Shown piece after piece: positions 23,666 to 32,477 of a stretch of DNA of 54,498 nt. The position numbers were made by a program, and so were the translations under genes. Under the pieces are notes generated by a model. The model was not told where the DNA came from, did not search any database, and was given only the letters and a program-made list of their open reading frames with translations. The stretch's first letter is position 1. Each line of letters opens with the position of its first letter. This stretch comes from Phascolarctobacterium_A sp034086985 (GTDB taxonomy: Bacteria > Bacillota > Negativicutes > Acidaminococcales > Acidaminococcaceae). The DNA lies in contig JAXDZG010000004.1 in assembly GCA_034086985.1 (NCBI GenBank), forward strand, positions 1 through 54,498, in the 5' to 3' direction.

Positions 23666-24277
23666 ATGAAACTATTCAAGGTTATGGCTGTTGGTATGTT
23701 GGTTCTAGGAGCTATGGCTATGAGCGGCTGTGGCGGGGATAAGTACACCGGTAAATGGTATAAATCAAATGGACCAGAAGCCATCGACTATCAGCAATTG
23801 GATATTCAGAAAAATGGTAGCGGTTTTGTTATTGATTCCAATGATTTTTCTTATGAACAAAGGATGATAATGTTAAATAGCAAGGAGCATGAAGAAAGCA
23901 AGCAGATGGGAGGAGCTTTTTTATCTCGTAAAGAATTTTCAAAGGCAATGCATCGAGTCATTCCTCCAGTTTATGATGTAAAAGTACAATGGACAAAGAA
24001 AACAAGGTTTAAAAATTCTGCTGTCTTAAAGGATGGTAACTTAATATTAGATGATGGCGGCAAGATAGTTTATGTAGAAAAAAACAATACATTGCTTTAT
24101 AATGGTAAAACATATAAGAGTGAAAAAGACTTTAAGCCTAAGGATGTTCAGGAGCAGCTAAAGAAAAAAATTGAAACAGGCATCGAAGAAATGAGAAATT
24201 TAAAGAATAAGGTTATATATGCCAATCAAGCACCAGTTATTCAGAAAGTGGAAATTTATGATGAATTGCCAAAATAG
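23666..24277 (+). CDS. Lipoprotein of unknown function (paralog of 21008-21586)
   Basis: The 203-residue protein starts at ATG 23666, nine bases after AGGAGG (651-656); a GTG at 23657 is too close. The signal peptide ends AMSGCGG with Cys at about residue 22, followed by DKYTGKWYKSNG. The middle has a beta-like VKVQWTKKTRFKNSAVLKDGNLILDDGGKIVYVEKNNTLLYNGKTY, and the end is helical and charged. It is followed 41 bases later by the exported partner 24319-25146. The order lipoprotein then exported protein mirrors the minus-strand unit. Confidence 0.75.
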   Translation: MKLFKVMAVGMLVLGAMAMSGCGGDKYTGKWYKSNGPEAIDYQQLDIQKNGSGFVIDSNDFSYEQRMIMLNSKEHEESKQMGGAFLSRKEFSKAMHRVIPPVYDVKVQWTKKTRFKNSAVLKDGNLILDDGGKIVYVEKNNTLLYNGKTYKSEKDFKPKDVQEQLKKKIETGIEEMRNLKNKVIYANQAPVIQKVEIYDELPK

Positions 24278-24318
24278 TAACTATCATATTTTTAGTAATA
24301 CTATATAGGAGATGACAG

Positions 24319-25146
24319 ATGATGTTGAAAAAAATGGTGGCTTCCCTATTTGTTGCCGGTATGATGTTTGCTAGCACGGCGGGTGCGGAAGATTGGAATT
24401 CTTTAGGTCCAGTTACGACTAATCCTCATCATAATGATACTTTTGTGCTGAATAGTGGATTAGCAAAAACTGGTCAATTGTTTTTCGACGCTGACAGTTT
24501 AGTGGTTGATAAGGCCAATAATACTGTTGAGTTTGTTTTAAAGGATACCGATGCTGTGGGTTATATTGTGCCCACTTATGCTATTACAAAATTAAAGCTA
24601 CATTTCTTTAATGATCCTAAACAATGCTATGTCACTACTGTGTATCGGGATACCTTTATCAAATCCAGCAATAAGCTCTTGTATCATGAGACTGGTGGTA
24701 CGGTCGGCTTTAAGGATTTCTCCAAGGGTAAGCGTAACTACTTTTTCCCTTATGTGATGTGGAAGGAATTCGGTTACTATCTAGATTTGCCTAATCAAGA
24801 TGGTAAGCCCTACGACACTCCTAAGGCATTGGGATTGACTTGGGGCGCTTCAAGCGATCGTGTGGGTATTTTCTATGATGCTAAGAGCTTGAAGGTAAAG
24901 GGAAACAAAGTGGAGGTTGTTGCTTATATGTGGTGGCCCAAAATTAATCGTTATCAATTGACGGATGGTATTTTTGACTATGATATTGGTGCATGGCGTG
25001 CTACCTATTCAGAGACGCGAAGAATTAGCTCTGGGGATGCTGTAAAAAAATATGAAGCTCCTTATGGAAAGGAGTTCGAGCCAAAACCCTTTAATTCTGA
25101 TCCTGATATTCAATTTGCTGCTGATTATTTCAGAAAGTTCTTGTAA
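24319..25146 (+). CDS. Exported protein of unknown function (paralog of 21601-22467)
   Basis: The 275-residue protein has a signal peptide (MMLKKMVASLFVAGMMFASTAGA). Aromatic, beta-rich stretches include FFDADSLVVDKANNTVEF, YFFPYVMWKEFGYYLDLPNQDG and VEVVAYMWWPKINRYQLTDG. AGGAGATG precedes the start. The paralog on the other strand has the same PNxDGxPYxTPK and FDY motifs. A long hairpin terminator follows at 25206-25252. No function is recognised beyond an envelope location. Confidence 0.75.
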   Translation: MMLKKMVASLFVAGMMFASTAGAEDWNSLGPVTTNPHHNDTFVLNSGLAKTGQLFFDADSLVVDKANNTVEFVLKDTDAVGYIVPTYAITKLKLHFFNDPKQCYVTTVYRDTFIKSSNKLLYHETGGTVGFKDFSKGKRNYFFPYVMWKEFGYYLDLPNQDGKPYDTPKALGLTWGASSDRVGIFYDAKSLKVKGNKVEVVAYMWWPKINRYQLTDGIFDYDIGAWRATYSETRRISSGDAVKKYEAPYGKEFEPKPFNSDPDIQFAADYFRKFL

Positions 25147-25205
25147 GGAGTACTGCTACAAGAACAACTGAACTTAGATAATGGCTGAGCTGAAAATGCG
25201 AAAAA

Positions 25206-25252
25206 ACTGCGGTGAAAATAACATTGCAATGTTGTTTTTACCGCAGTTTTTG
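25206..25252 (+). terminator. Long hairpin terminator, overlapping the next promoter
   Basis: CTGCGGT at 25207-25213 pairs with ACCGCAG at 25240-25246, and pairing continues through AAAATAACATT/AATGTTGTTTT around GC. A TTTTT run follows and an A-run precedes, so it may work both ways. The -35 of the next gene (TTGTTT 25232-25237, 17 bp, TATAAT 25255-25260) lies inside the right arm. Confidence 0.8.
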
Positions 25253-25298
25253 GGTATAATGGGCCTAAAAAGGCATATTTAAGATAAAGGAAATGTGG

Positions 25299-25919
25299 AT
25301 GATGGCAACAAAGGGGGATTTCCCGATGGCTCAAGTAAAGTATGAGGTACATAAGGCATTTTATGAATCACCTCTTGGCTTGCTAGTTATGGTTAGTGAT
25401 GGAGAGAGCTTGATGAGACTTGATTTTGTGCGTGATGCAGAGAAGGCAGAGTCTGACTTAGTGGTAGATGCTGTTTTTTGTGGAGGTTGTGCCACGGAGG
25501 TTAACAAAGAAGCTGATGAGGCTAATGATGTTAATTATGTTAATGATGTTAATTATGCTAATGATGTGGTTCTCGCCAAGACGAAGCAGTGGCTTGATGA
25601 TTACTTTGCGGGATGCTCTCCGGACTTTGCGCCACCGCTAAAGCCCCAGGGCACGCCCTTTCAAGAGCTGGTGTGGCAGTTATTGCTAGGTATTCCCTAT
25701 GGCGCCACCACAACCTATGGCGAGCTAGCGCAAGCTGTGGCACGGCGTCTAGGCAAGGAACGCATGTCGGCTCAAGCTGTGGGACAGGCCGTGGGTCATA
25801 ACCCTATCGCTGTCATTATTCCCTGTCACCGCGTGCTTGGTAAAAATGGTCAGCTTACAGGCTACGCCGGAGGCTTGGAGCGTAAGAAGGCGTTGCTTGC
25901 GCTGGAAGCGCGTATATGA
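25299..25919 (+). CDS. ogt: Methylated-DNA-[protein]-cysteine S-methyltransferase
   Basis: This protein of about 206 residues repairs O6-alkylguanine by suicidal transfer to Cys in IPCHRVLGKNGQLTGYAGG (TGT at 25824-25826). The helix-turn-helix and Arg finger region is GTPFQELVWQLLLGIPYGATTTYGELA. The start is uncertain: ATG 25299 has AAGG eight bases upstream, and ATG 25326 has GGGGGA. The linker (about residues 70-90) holds an unusual NDVNY repeat encoded by two 18-bp units (25524-25559) plus a partial third, an insertion not expected in the family. Confidence 0.92.
   Translation: MMATKGDFPMAQVKYEVHKAFYESPLGLLVMVSDGESLMRLDFVRDAEKAESDLVVDAVFCGGCATEVNKEADEANDVNYVNDVNYANDVVLAKTKQWLDDYFAGCSPDFAPPLKPQGTPFQELVWQLLLGIPYGATTTYGELAQAVARRLGKERMSAQAVGQAVGHNPIAVIIPCHRVLGKNGQLTGYAGGLERKKALLALEARI
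25524..25568 (+). repeat. In-frame 18-bp tandem repeat in the ogt gene
   Basis: AATGATGTTAATTATGTT (25524-25541) and AATGATGTTAATTATGCT (25542-25559), then the partial AATGATGTG. Each unit encodes six residues (NDVNYV/NDVNYA), so copy-number changes would keep the frame. Confidence 0.85.
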
Positions 25920-25995
25920 TTTCGTAAATACTTCGCACAAGCCAGAAGTAAGATAATAGTATGTGGTAGGCTTATGGATTAAGCCTAAAAATAGT

Positions 25996-26042
25996 AAAAC
26001 AGCCGCTGGGCAGTGGGATGAACTGCTTACAGCGGCTGTTTT
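25996..26042. terminator. Bidirectional terminator between ogt and the peptidase gene
   Basis: AAAACAGCCGCTG pairs with CAGCGGCTGTTTT around a 22-nt loop, with T-runs on both strands. It separates the converging ogt gene and the liv-peptidase operon. Confidence 0.85.
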
Positions 26043-26085
26043 ACTGTTTTAAGTGGGAGAGGGTTATATAGGAAAGCTCGAAAGC

Positions 26086-27234
26086 TTATACCTCGTAGTC
26101 CTTCATAAAGTTATAGTAAATATTGATGGCTTCATAGAATTGCTCAAGAGGAATATGCTCGTTGGGCTTGTGGGCTTGGTCGTCCTCACCGGGCCCAAAG
26201 ATTACTACGGGCAGGCCGGGCTCAACGAGCACGGAGGCGTCGGTGAAGAAGTTAACGCTCTTGCGCACCAGCTTGCGACCGGCGGCCTCGTCCAAAGCAT
26301 CCATGATATGGTGCTTGGACGGGCAGGCTACGGGCGCAAGCACCTTGCCCATGTAGGCATAGCGAGCGTTGAAATCCTTGTCGCCTTCGGCGGCAAGGGC
26401 CAGAGCGCGCTCGATATGACTCTTGATATCCTCCCAGGTTTGGCCGGGAATAGTGCGGTAGTCCAGCTCCACCTCCGCGTGGTCGGGGACCACGTTAGTG
26501 GCGGCGCCGGCAACGCATTTGTTGACGCTGACAGTGGGCATGCCCAGCTCCGGATCAGGCTCCGTCGCAAAGGGCAAATCCCTGAGCGCTTCTACGAAGC
26601 GCGTCATTTGCAGCAGGGCGTTAATGCCCAAATGGGGCATGGAGCCGTGGGCCGTTTTGCCAAAGAATTCCACCTTCACCCAAATGGCACCCTTATGGGC
26701 AATGGTCTGCTTCAGCCCGCTGGGCTCGCAGACTATGAGAGCACCTACGTTTTGCATACCGCCCTGCTCCACGAAGCGATGAGCGCCTAAGGAAAGGGTT
26801 TCTTCCCCGGCAGTGGCGATATAGATTAAATCCTGCTTGGGGATGACGCCAGCACGCTTCATTAAGAGCATAGCGTAGAGACAGGCGGCGTCGCCGCCCT
26901 TCATATCTGCTGCGCCGCGGCCGTACAGCATGCCGTCCGCTATCTCGCAGGCGAAGGGCTCGTGCTCCCACTGTACTTGGCCCACGGGCACAGTGTCCAT
27001 GTGCCCTGTCATGGCCAAAACAGGCTTAGTGTGGTCAAGTCCCGGATATTTCACCACCATGTTGGCGCGACCATTGGGACCGAATTCATCAATCTCACAC
27101 TCAAGGCCTTCCTTTTCCAGAATTTCCTTGAGCTTGCGCTCTAGAACAATTTCGTTACCATTGACAGTATTGGTGCTGACCATTAGCTTTAAAAGCCCTA
27201 GGGCTTCCTCATGATCAAAAGTAATTTTTTCCAT
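26086..27234 (-). CDS. M20-family metallopeptidase (ArgE/DapE-like deacylase)
   Basis: This 382-residue zinc hydrolase starts at ATG 27234 (MEKITFDHEEAL), seven bases after AAGGAAG; an upstream start at 27255 has no such site. Metal ligands are in TGHMDTVPVG, GRGAADMKGGDAA and TAGEETLS, and a dimerisation domain interrupts the catalytic one as usual. Members remove acyl groups from amino acids or cleave dipeptides. It is the last gene of the glycine-riboswitch operon, 60 bases after livF, so a role in processing an imported amino-acid derivative or peptide is likely (inference). Confidence 0.9.
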   Translation of the reverse strand: MEKITFDHEEALGLLKLMVSTNTVNGNEIVLERKLKEILEKEGLECEIDEFGPNGRANMVVKYPGLDHTKPVLAMTGHMDTVPVGQVQWEHEPFACEIADGMLYGRGAADMKGGDAACLYAMLLMKRAGVIPKQDLIYIATAGEETLSLGAHRFVEQGGMQNVGALIVCEPSGLKQTIAHKGAIWVKVEFFGKTAHGSMPHLGINALLQMTRFVEALRDLPFATEPDPELGMPTVSVNKCVAGAATNVVPDHAEVELDYRTIPGQTWEDIKSHIERALALAAEGDKDFNARYAYMGKVLAPVACPSKHHIMDALDEAAGRKLVRKSVNFFTDASVLVEPGLPVVIFGPGEDDQAHKPNEHIPLEQFYEAINIYYNFMKDYEV

Positions 27235-27294
27235 GTGCTCGCTTCCTTTTTGCAATCGTAAAGCTTTATTATGCCTTACTGAAATCGAAAACCT

Positions 27295-28011
27295 TTATTT
27301 TTCACCGTGGCTCATCAAATAGGAGTTCTTGAGGCGCTCCTTGGAGCCGGGGTCATCATTGGAGCAGGAGGCGATAATTTCGCCCTTCTGCAAAAGATAG
27401 GCTTTATCGGCCATGGCCAGGGCCTTGAAGCCGTTTTGCTCAATTAAAAGTACGGTAGTTCCTTCCTTATTAATCTCCTTAATGGTGGAGAAAATATCGT
27501 TAACTACCAAGGGCGCCAAACCTAAGGAGGGCTCGTCCAAAAGGACAATTTCCGGATTGCTCATGAGGGCGCGGGAAATAGCCAGCATTTGCTGCTCGCC
27601 ACCGCTCATGGTACCGGCCATTTGCCAGCGACGCTCGGCCAAGCGGGGGAAAAGTGTGTAGGCCCTTTCCAGATTGCGCTTGATAGAAGCCTTATCCGGA
27701 TTGCAGCAGGCGCCTACATAAAGATTATCCTCCACCGTCATCTTGGGGAAAACGCGGCGACCTTCAGGGGAAACACCCACACCCATATGCACGATTTTTT
27801 CGGTAGAAAAATTATTGATGCATTGGCCATTGAAAATTATCTGACCGCTGGTGGGTACCACAATACCCAAAATGGTCTTGATGGTAGTGGTTTTACCGGC
27901 GCCGTTGCTGCCCAAAAGGCAGGTGATGCTGCCCTTGGGAACCTCGATATTTACATTACGGAGTACGGGAACACTGCCGTAAAATGTGGAAACATTTTCT
28001 AGCTTTAACAT
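27295..28011 (-). CDS. livF: Branched-chain amino acid-type ABC transporter ATP-binding protein LivF
   Basis: The 238-residue ATPase shows Walker A GSNGAGKTT, signature MSGGEQQM, Walker B IVLLDEPSLGLAP and the switch His replaced in the usual LivF manner (LLIEQNGFKALAMADKAYLL). It pairs with LivG to power the transporter. The start overlaps the livG stop by one base (TGATG). Confidence 0.95.
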   Translation of the reverse strand: MLKLENVSTFYGSVPVLRNVNIEVPKGSITCLLGSNGAGKTTTIKTILGIVVPTSGQIIFNGQCINNFSTEKIVHMGVGVSPEGRRVFPKMTVEDNLYVGACCNPDKASIKRNLERAYTLFPRLAERRWQMAGTMSGGEQQMLAISRALMSNPEIVLLDEPSLGLAPLVVNDIFSTIKEINKEGTTVLLIEQNGFKALAMADKAYLLQKGEIIASCSNDDPGSKERLKNSYLMSHGEK

Positions 28012-28790
28012 CAGCCTTCCTCCTCCTGTCCTAAGTATGCCTTGATAACGGCTTCGTTTTGAGCTACCTCGTCGAAGCTGCCCAGAGCGATATTTTGACC
28101 ATAATTTAAAACCATAACCTTATCCACCAAGCCCTTGATGAAGTCCATATCGTGCTCTACCACGATGATGGTCAGATGGGGCAGGGCCTCCTTCACCTTC
28201 AAAAGGTCGTTCATCAGCTTCATGGTTTCCATGCTGTCCATACCGGCGGAAGGCTCGTCCAAGAGAATAACCTTGGGGTCGGAGGCAATGGCACGGCAAA
28301 TTTCCAAGCGGCGTCGATCCGCATAGGGCAAATCCTTGGAGAGCTTATTGGCTTGGCTGGTGAGCAGGGTACCAAAAATCTTCATAATGTCCACTGCTTT
28401 GTCGATGGCCTTTTGCTCCTTTTCCTTCTCTGCCTTGCTGGGCAGCAGCGCCGCAAAGGGGGAGGTGTGGCGCACCTCGCTGAGGCCTACCATAATATTT
28501 TCCAGCACGCTTAAATTCCAGAACAGACGCCCGTTTTGGAAGGTACGGGAAATACCCTTGGCAAAAACAAGGTCGGAGCGCATGCCATCAATGCTTTCGC
28601 CGTTGAGCTTAATACTGCCGCTGGTGGGCTTGTAAATGCCGGAAAGCAGATTAAAAAGCGTGGTTTTGCCGGAGCCATTAGGGCCGATAACGCCCAGCAC
28701 CTGACCGGCTTCCAAATCAAAGCTAACATTATTTACGGCAATAACGCCGCCAAATTTAATAGTAAGGTCCTTAACCTCTAATAGACTCAT
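28011..28790 (-). CDS. livG: Branched-chain amino acid-type ABC transporter ATP-binding protein LivG
   Basis: The 259-residue ATPase has Walker A GPNGSGKTT, the LivG-typical GISRTFQNGRLFWNLSVLENIMVGL, a DLPYADRRRLEICRA signature segment and Walker B ILLDEPSAGMDSME. It has the extra C-terminal hairpin seen in LivG. Its start overlaps the livM stop (TAATG at 28790). Confidence 0.95.
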   Translation of the reverse strand: MSLLEVKDLTIKFGGVIAVNNVSFDLEAGQVLGVIGPNGSGKTTLFNLLSGIYKPTSGSIKLNGESIDGMRSDLVFAKGISRTFQNGRLFWNLSVLENIMVGLSEVRHTSPFAALLPSKAEKEKEQKAIDKAVDIMKIFGTLLTSQANKLSKDLPYADRRRLEICRAIASDPKVILLDEPSAGMDSMETMKLMNDLLKVKEALPHLTIIVVEHDMDFIKGLVDKVMVLNYGQNIALGSFDEVAQNEAVIKAYLGQEEEG

Positions 28791-29977
28791 TATGCCGCCT
28801 CCTTACTAGCTTCAGCTTCCTTATTCACAGAATTACTGTCAAGGCCCAAAGCTTTAAAAATACGCAGCTTGTAGGGCAGCACACCCTCGCGCATGAAGAG
28901 TAAGCAGAAGACGATGATGAAGCCGTAGAACATAATACGATAATCCTCAAAGGCACGGAATTTTTCCGGGAAAATGGTGAGGAAAAAGGCGCCAACGATG
29001 GCACCGGGAATGGAGTCCAGGCCACCTAGGATAATCATACTGATGACGATAACAGAGAGGCCATAGCCGAAGTTTTCCGGAGCGATGAAGTTAATCATAC
29101 CGGCGTAAATGCCACCGGCCAGACCGCCGAAGAAGGCGCCAATGCCAAAGGCATACAGCTTGTAGTTGGTCAAGTTCAGACCATAGCATTGGGCAGCAAG
29201 CTCGTCCTCGCGCATAGCGTTGAGCAAAAGGCCGAAGAAGGAGTTGCTAAATTTATAAACGATCATGGTGGCCAGCGCTAAAATGACCAAGCCAAGATAG
29301 AAGAAATTGCCTAAATAGGGCAGGCTGGTGAAGCCCAAATCCGTGGGCGTACCAAAGTCAAAGCCAAACAGGCTGGGCGAGGGAATATCGATAAGGCCGT
29401 TGGTACCACCGGTAACGCTTTCCCAGTTCAGCAGGATTTCTTGCACAATAAGGCCAAAGGCGATGGTAACCAGCGCCAGGTAGTGACCTTTCACGCGCAG
29501 GGCAGGCAAGCCTAAGACAACGCCGAAAACGCAGGCCAGAATACCGCCCAAGGGGAAGGCAATCCAAAAGCTCATGCCCAGCTTGAGGCACAGAATGCCC
29601 ACAGTGTAAGCGCCGATGGCTTCAAAGGCAGCGTAGCCCAAGCAAATGAGGCCTGCACGGCCGGTCATAAAGTTCAGGCCTAGAGCCATAATAGCGTTCA
29701 AAATGGCAAAGTCGATAATCTGCAGCCAGTAAGGATCGCCGTCAATGGCGAAGGGGAAGGTGAGGGAGAGCACAAAGGCAACCGCACCAACCTTGGGAAT
29801 ATTGTTGACAAAGGCTTCATTAATAAGAGCGACCTTCTGGGGCAGCTGCTTGTGGGCCAAGAAAATGCCTGCAGCCAGAGCTACCAAAAAGCCCGTTACA
29901 ATCAAGGGATCCTCAATTAAAATGAAGGCCAAAAGGAGCAGATAGATGATGATTTCGGTTAAGATAACGATTTTCAT
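28790..29977 (-). CDS. livM: Branched-chain amino acid-type ABC transporter permease LivM
   Basis: This 395-residue permease has around ten hydrophobic helices, with the family motifs AIMALGLNFMTGRAGLICLGYAAFEAIGAY and MREDELAAQCYGLNLTNYKLYAFGIGAFFGGLAGGIYAG. It has a charged cytoplasmic C-tail (NKEAEASKEAA). It forms the membrane channel with LivH. Confidence 0.95.
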   Translation of the reverse strand: MKIVILTEIIIYLLLLAFILIEDPLIVTGFLVALAAGIFLAHKQLPQKVALINEAFVNNIPKVGAVAFVLSLTFPFAIDGDPYWLQIIDFAILNAIMALGLNFMTGRAGLICLGYAAFEAIGAYTVGILCLKLGMSFWIAFPLGGILACVFGVVLGLPALRVKGHYLALVTIAFGLIVQEILLNWESVTGGTNGLIDIPSPSLFGFDFGTPTDLGFTSLPYLGNFFYLGLVILALATMIVYKFSNSFFGLLLNAMREDELAAQCYGLNLTNYKLYAFGIGAFFGGLAGGIYAGMINFIAPENFGYGLSVIVISMIILGGLDSIPGAIVGAFFLTIFPEKFRAFEDYRIMFYGFIIVFCLLFMREGVLPYKLRIFKALGLDSNSVNKEAEASKEAA

Positions 29978-29989
29978 ATGCCTGCCTCC

Positions 29990-30907
29990 TTATACCTTTT
30001 CGTAAACCTTTTCGCCAAAGAGACCGGTGGGACGGAATACTAGGCAAAGGATAACGATGACAAAGCCGATGAGCTCTTGATAGGTGGAGCCGCCGGGAAT
30101 GCAGCTAACGGTGAAAATTTCCAGGCAGCCTAAGAGCATACCGCCTACGATAGCGCCGTAGATATTGCCCAAGCCACCTACAACGGCAGCAGCAAAGCCC
30201 TTGATGCCAGCGGCAAAGCCCATGTTGAACTTAATAATGCCGTAGCTCATGCCGTTCATCATACCAGCGATAGCGCCGAGGATGGAGCCCAGCACCAGGG
30301 TCATGATGAAAACCTGGGTAACGTTGACGCCCATCATCATGGCTGCTTCACGATCCTGAGCCGTGGCGCGAATATAGCGACCAAAGGTAGTTTTTTCAAT
30401 TAAATGATACATGCCACCGATTAAAAGAGCGGAAACTACGATGCAGACCAGTGTCTCCGGCTTAATCAGGGCACCGCCAACGCTTACGCTGGGTAAGTCC
30501 AGCAGGTTAGGGAAGGGCTGAGGGTTACGACCATCGGGCACGAAAAGCTGGATAGCTTCGCGGACTACGATGGAGGCACCGACGGTGATTAAAAGTGTCA
30601 TAATGGAGGGCGCGTTGCGCATGGGGCGCACGATTAAATGCTCCAGCGCCGCACCAAAGAGAGCACCCACGGCCACAACAACTGCGAGCACTAGCAAAAT
30701 GAAAAGCACTGTGCCTTGGGTCAGGCCACAGCTAGCAAAAATGGCGCTGGCAATCATGGCGGCGAAGGCGCCCAGCATGAAAACCTCGCCATGGGCAAAG
30801 TTGACAACCTCAATAACGCCGAAGAATAGGGTGAAGCCCACCGCAATCAGGGCATACATAACACCCAGGCTCATGGCGTTAATGAACTGTTGAATAAAAA
30901 CATCCAT
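29990..30907 (-). CDS. livH: Branched-chain amino acid-type ABC transporter permease LivH
   Basis: The 305-residue permease shows LYALIAVGFTLFFGVIEVVNFAHGEVFMLGAF at the N-terminus and ATAQDREAAMMMGVNVTQVF and GGLGNIYGAIVGGMLLG later, typical of LivH. It is separated from livM by 12 bases and follows the substrate-binding protein gene by about 72 bases. Confidence 0.95.
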   Translation of the reverse strand: MDVFIQQFINAMSLGVMYALIAVGFTLFFGVIEVVNFAHGEVFMLGAFAAMIASAIFASCGLTQGTVLFILLVLAVVVAVGALFGAALEHLIVRPMRNAPSIMTLLITVGASIVVREAIQLFVPDGRNPQPFPNLLDLPSVSVGGALIKPETLVCIVVSALLIGGMYHLIEKTTFGRYIRATAQDREAAMMMGVNVTQVFIMTLVLGSILGAIAGMMNGMSYGIIKFNMGFAAGIKGFAAAVVGGLGNIYGAIVGGMLLGCLEIFTVSCIPGGSTYQELIGFVIVILCLVFRPTGLFGEKVYEKV

Positions 30908-30979
30908 AAAGTTTCCCCTCCCTAAAAAACTAGCAATACGGGCGTCTGAAAATCAGGCGCCCGTCCTTGCGAAAAAGAC

Positions 30980-32152
30980 TTATTTTTGAACTATTTTTTT
31001 ATCCTTAACCATAACCTTAGCTTTGTTGTAGGGAACCCATTTGCCTCCCTCGGAGATGTAGGTGGTGATCAAATCGTTTTTGGTATCGCCCTTTTCATCA
31101 AAGGAGGTGGTGCCTAAAACGCCTTCATAGGTGGTCTTGCGAATGAGCGGGATCAGCTTGTCGCGCTTGGTTTCCTTGCTTTCGCCGATAACCTTAATCA
31201 AAAGGCCTACAGAATCATAGGTGAAGGGGCCGATGTTATCAGCGGGCTCTTTAAATTTAGCTGCTTCATAATCATCCAGGAATTTTTTGCCGCCGGCCAA
31301 ATCCTCCAAGGGCTTGCCGATGTTGAAGGCGATCATGCCTGCTGCAGCAGGACCAGCGATTTTATTGAAGGTATCGGAGATGATGCCGGAGTCGCTGAGA
31401 AAGAGGGATTTCATTTGCAAATCAGCCATTTGACGCTTCAAGAGGCCTGCTTCAGTAGCAACGCCACCAAAATAGATGCAGTCGGGGTTGGTGGCTTTAA
31501 TCTTGGTCAGCAGGGCTGCAAAGTCCTGTTGGCCTACGCTGATGCCGTCCACGGAAATAACCTTGGCACCGTTAGCTTCAGCTGCTTTACCGAATTGCTC
31601 CGCATTGGTCTTGCCATAGTCGGTGCGGTCGTTAATGAGAGCGATGGTCTTGATGCCCCATTCGCTAGCAGCTAGCTTGCCGGCATATTTATTTTGGATA
31701 TCGGCAGCGGTGATAATACGGGTGATTTCTTTATAGCCCTTAGCGGTGATGCCGGGGTGAATAGCGCCGGTTACCAGGAAGGGAACGCCTGCCTTATGAG
31801 CAACAGGAGCAGTAGCCAGAGCGCAGCCGCTGTTGAAGTGGCCGGTAATGGCGCTAATGCCCTTGTCGGCAATCAATTTATTCATAGCTGCTACTGCGGT
31901 GGAGGGGTCGCCTGCGTCATCCACAGTAACAAGTTCAAATTTGAAGGGATATTTGCCGGATTTATTGGCTTGGTCAACTGCCAATTGGCCGGAGTTCTTC
32001 ATGCCCACGCCCAGAGCAGCGTTGCCGCCGGTCAAGGGAGCCAACAGGCCGATTTTCACAACCTCTTGTTTTTTTGAACCGCCACAGCCACTAATGAAGG
32101 CCATGCACATTGCTGCTGCTACAGCACAGGAAATCGCTTTTTTCATTTTCAT
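30980..32152 (-). CDS. Type-1 periplasmic-binding lipoprotein, LivJ/LivK-like
   Basis: This 390-residue binding protein starts at ATG 32152 (MKMKKAISCAVAAAM), nine bases after GGAGG. The frame is open to 32206, but that start would lie within the upstream terminator hairpin. The lipoprotein signal ends FISGCGG. The type-1 solute-binding fold is shown by KIGLLAPLTGGNAALGVGMKNSGQLAVDQAN and later GYKEITRIITAADIQNKYAGKLA. Ligands in this class include Leu/Ile/Val and other amino acids. The glycine riboswitch upstream makes glycine or a glycine-linked compound a possible ligand (inference). Confidence 0.93.
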   Translation of the reverse strand: MKMKKAISCAVAAAMCMAFISGCGGSKKQEVVKIGLLAPLTGGNAALGVGMKNSGQLAVDQANKSGKYPFKFELVTVDDAGDPSTAVAAMNKLIADKGISAITGHFNSGCALATAPVAHKAGVPFLVTGAIHPGITAKGYKEITRIITAADIQNKYAGKLAASEWGIKTIALINDRTDYGKTNAEQFGKAAEANGAKVISVDGISVGQQDFAALLTKIKATNPDCIYFGGVATEAGLLKRQMADLQMKSLFLSDSGIISDTFNKIAGPAAAGMIAFNIGKPLEDLAGGKKFLDDYEAAKFKEPADNIGPFTYDSVGLLIKVIGESKETKRDKLIPLIRKTTYEGVLGTTSFDEKGDTKNDLITTYISEGGKWVPYNKAKVMVKDKKIVQK

Positions 32153-32190
32153 AATACTCTTCCTCCCACTTAGTTCAAAATCAGGAAATA

Positions 32191-32217
32191 AAAAAACCAG
32201 AGTCATCCCAACTCTGG
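32191..32217 (-). terminator. Riboswitch-associated intrinsic terminator
   Basis: On the minus strand CCAGAGTTGGGATGACTCTGG (7-bp stem) is followed by TTTTTT. It lies between the glycine aptamers and the binding-protein start codon, so the aptamers can control read-through. Confidence 0.88.
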
Positions 32218-32280
32218 CTTTGCGTGAAACTGGTGCGATTAATCAGGCTATGGGTAATAAGCCCCTAGCGTGATAAAGCA

Positions 32281-32430
32281 TCTCTGTCCATTGGCCTGAG
32301 AGATTAAGGCAACGCTGCCCTTGCACCTTCGGCGTCCATTTAAGGAACTCTCCAGAGTTGTGTCCACCTGCGGTCCTTGCATTCGCACCTGAGAGTTTTG
32401 CTCCTTCGGTAGGCCTTCGCCTTCTCCCGC
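32281..32430 (-). promoter_or_regulatory. Tandem glycine riboswitch
   Basis: Two glycine aptamers are read on the minus strand. Aptamer 1 (about 32430-32360) has CGGGAGAAGGCGAAGG, CCGAAGGAGCAA and ACTCTCAGG. Aptamer 2 (about 32358-32281) has CTGGAGAG, CGCCGAAGGTGCAAGG, ATCTCTCAGGCCAATGGACA and GAGA. CCGAAGG-GCAA, CTCTCAGG and GGACAGAG are the glycine-aptamer signatures. A terminator follows at 32217-32191, so control is at transcription elongation. Glycine riboswitches more often precede gcv genes or Na+/alanine-glycine symporters. Confidence 0.92.
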
Positions 32431-32477
32431 GCGGTTTCATCCACTGGCTAAGTAGTTTTTAACTTAACCATGTACAT

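Noticed and set aside
26053..26790. Open frame on the plus strand (245 codons)
   Set aside because: Antisense to the M20 peptidase gene, which has clear catalytic motifs.
32281..32430. T-box leader for the liv operon
   Set aside because: The conserved T-box sequence is absent, while glycine-aptamer signatures occur twice.
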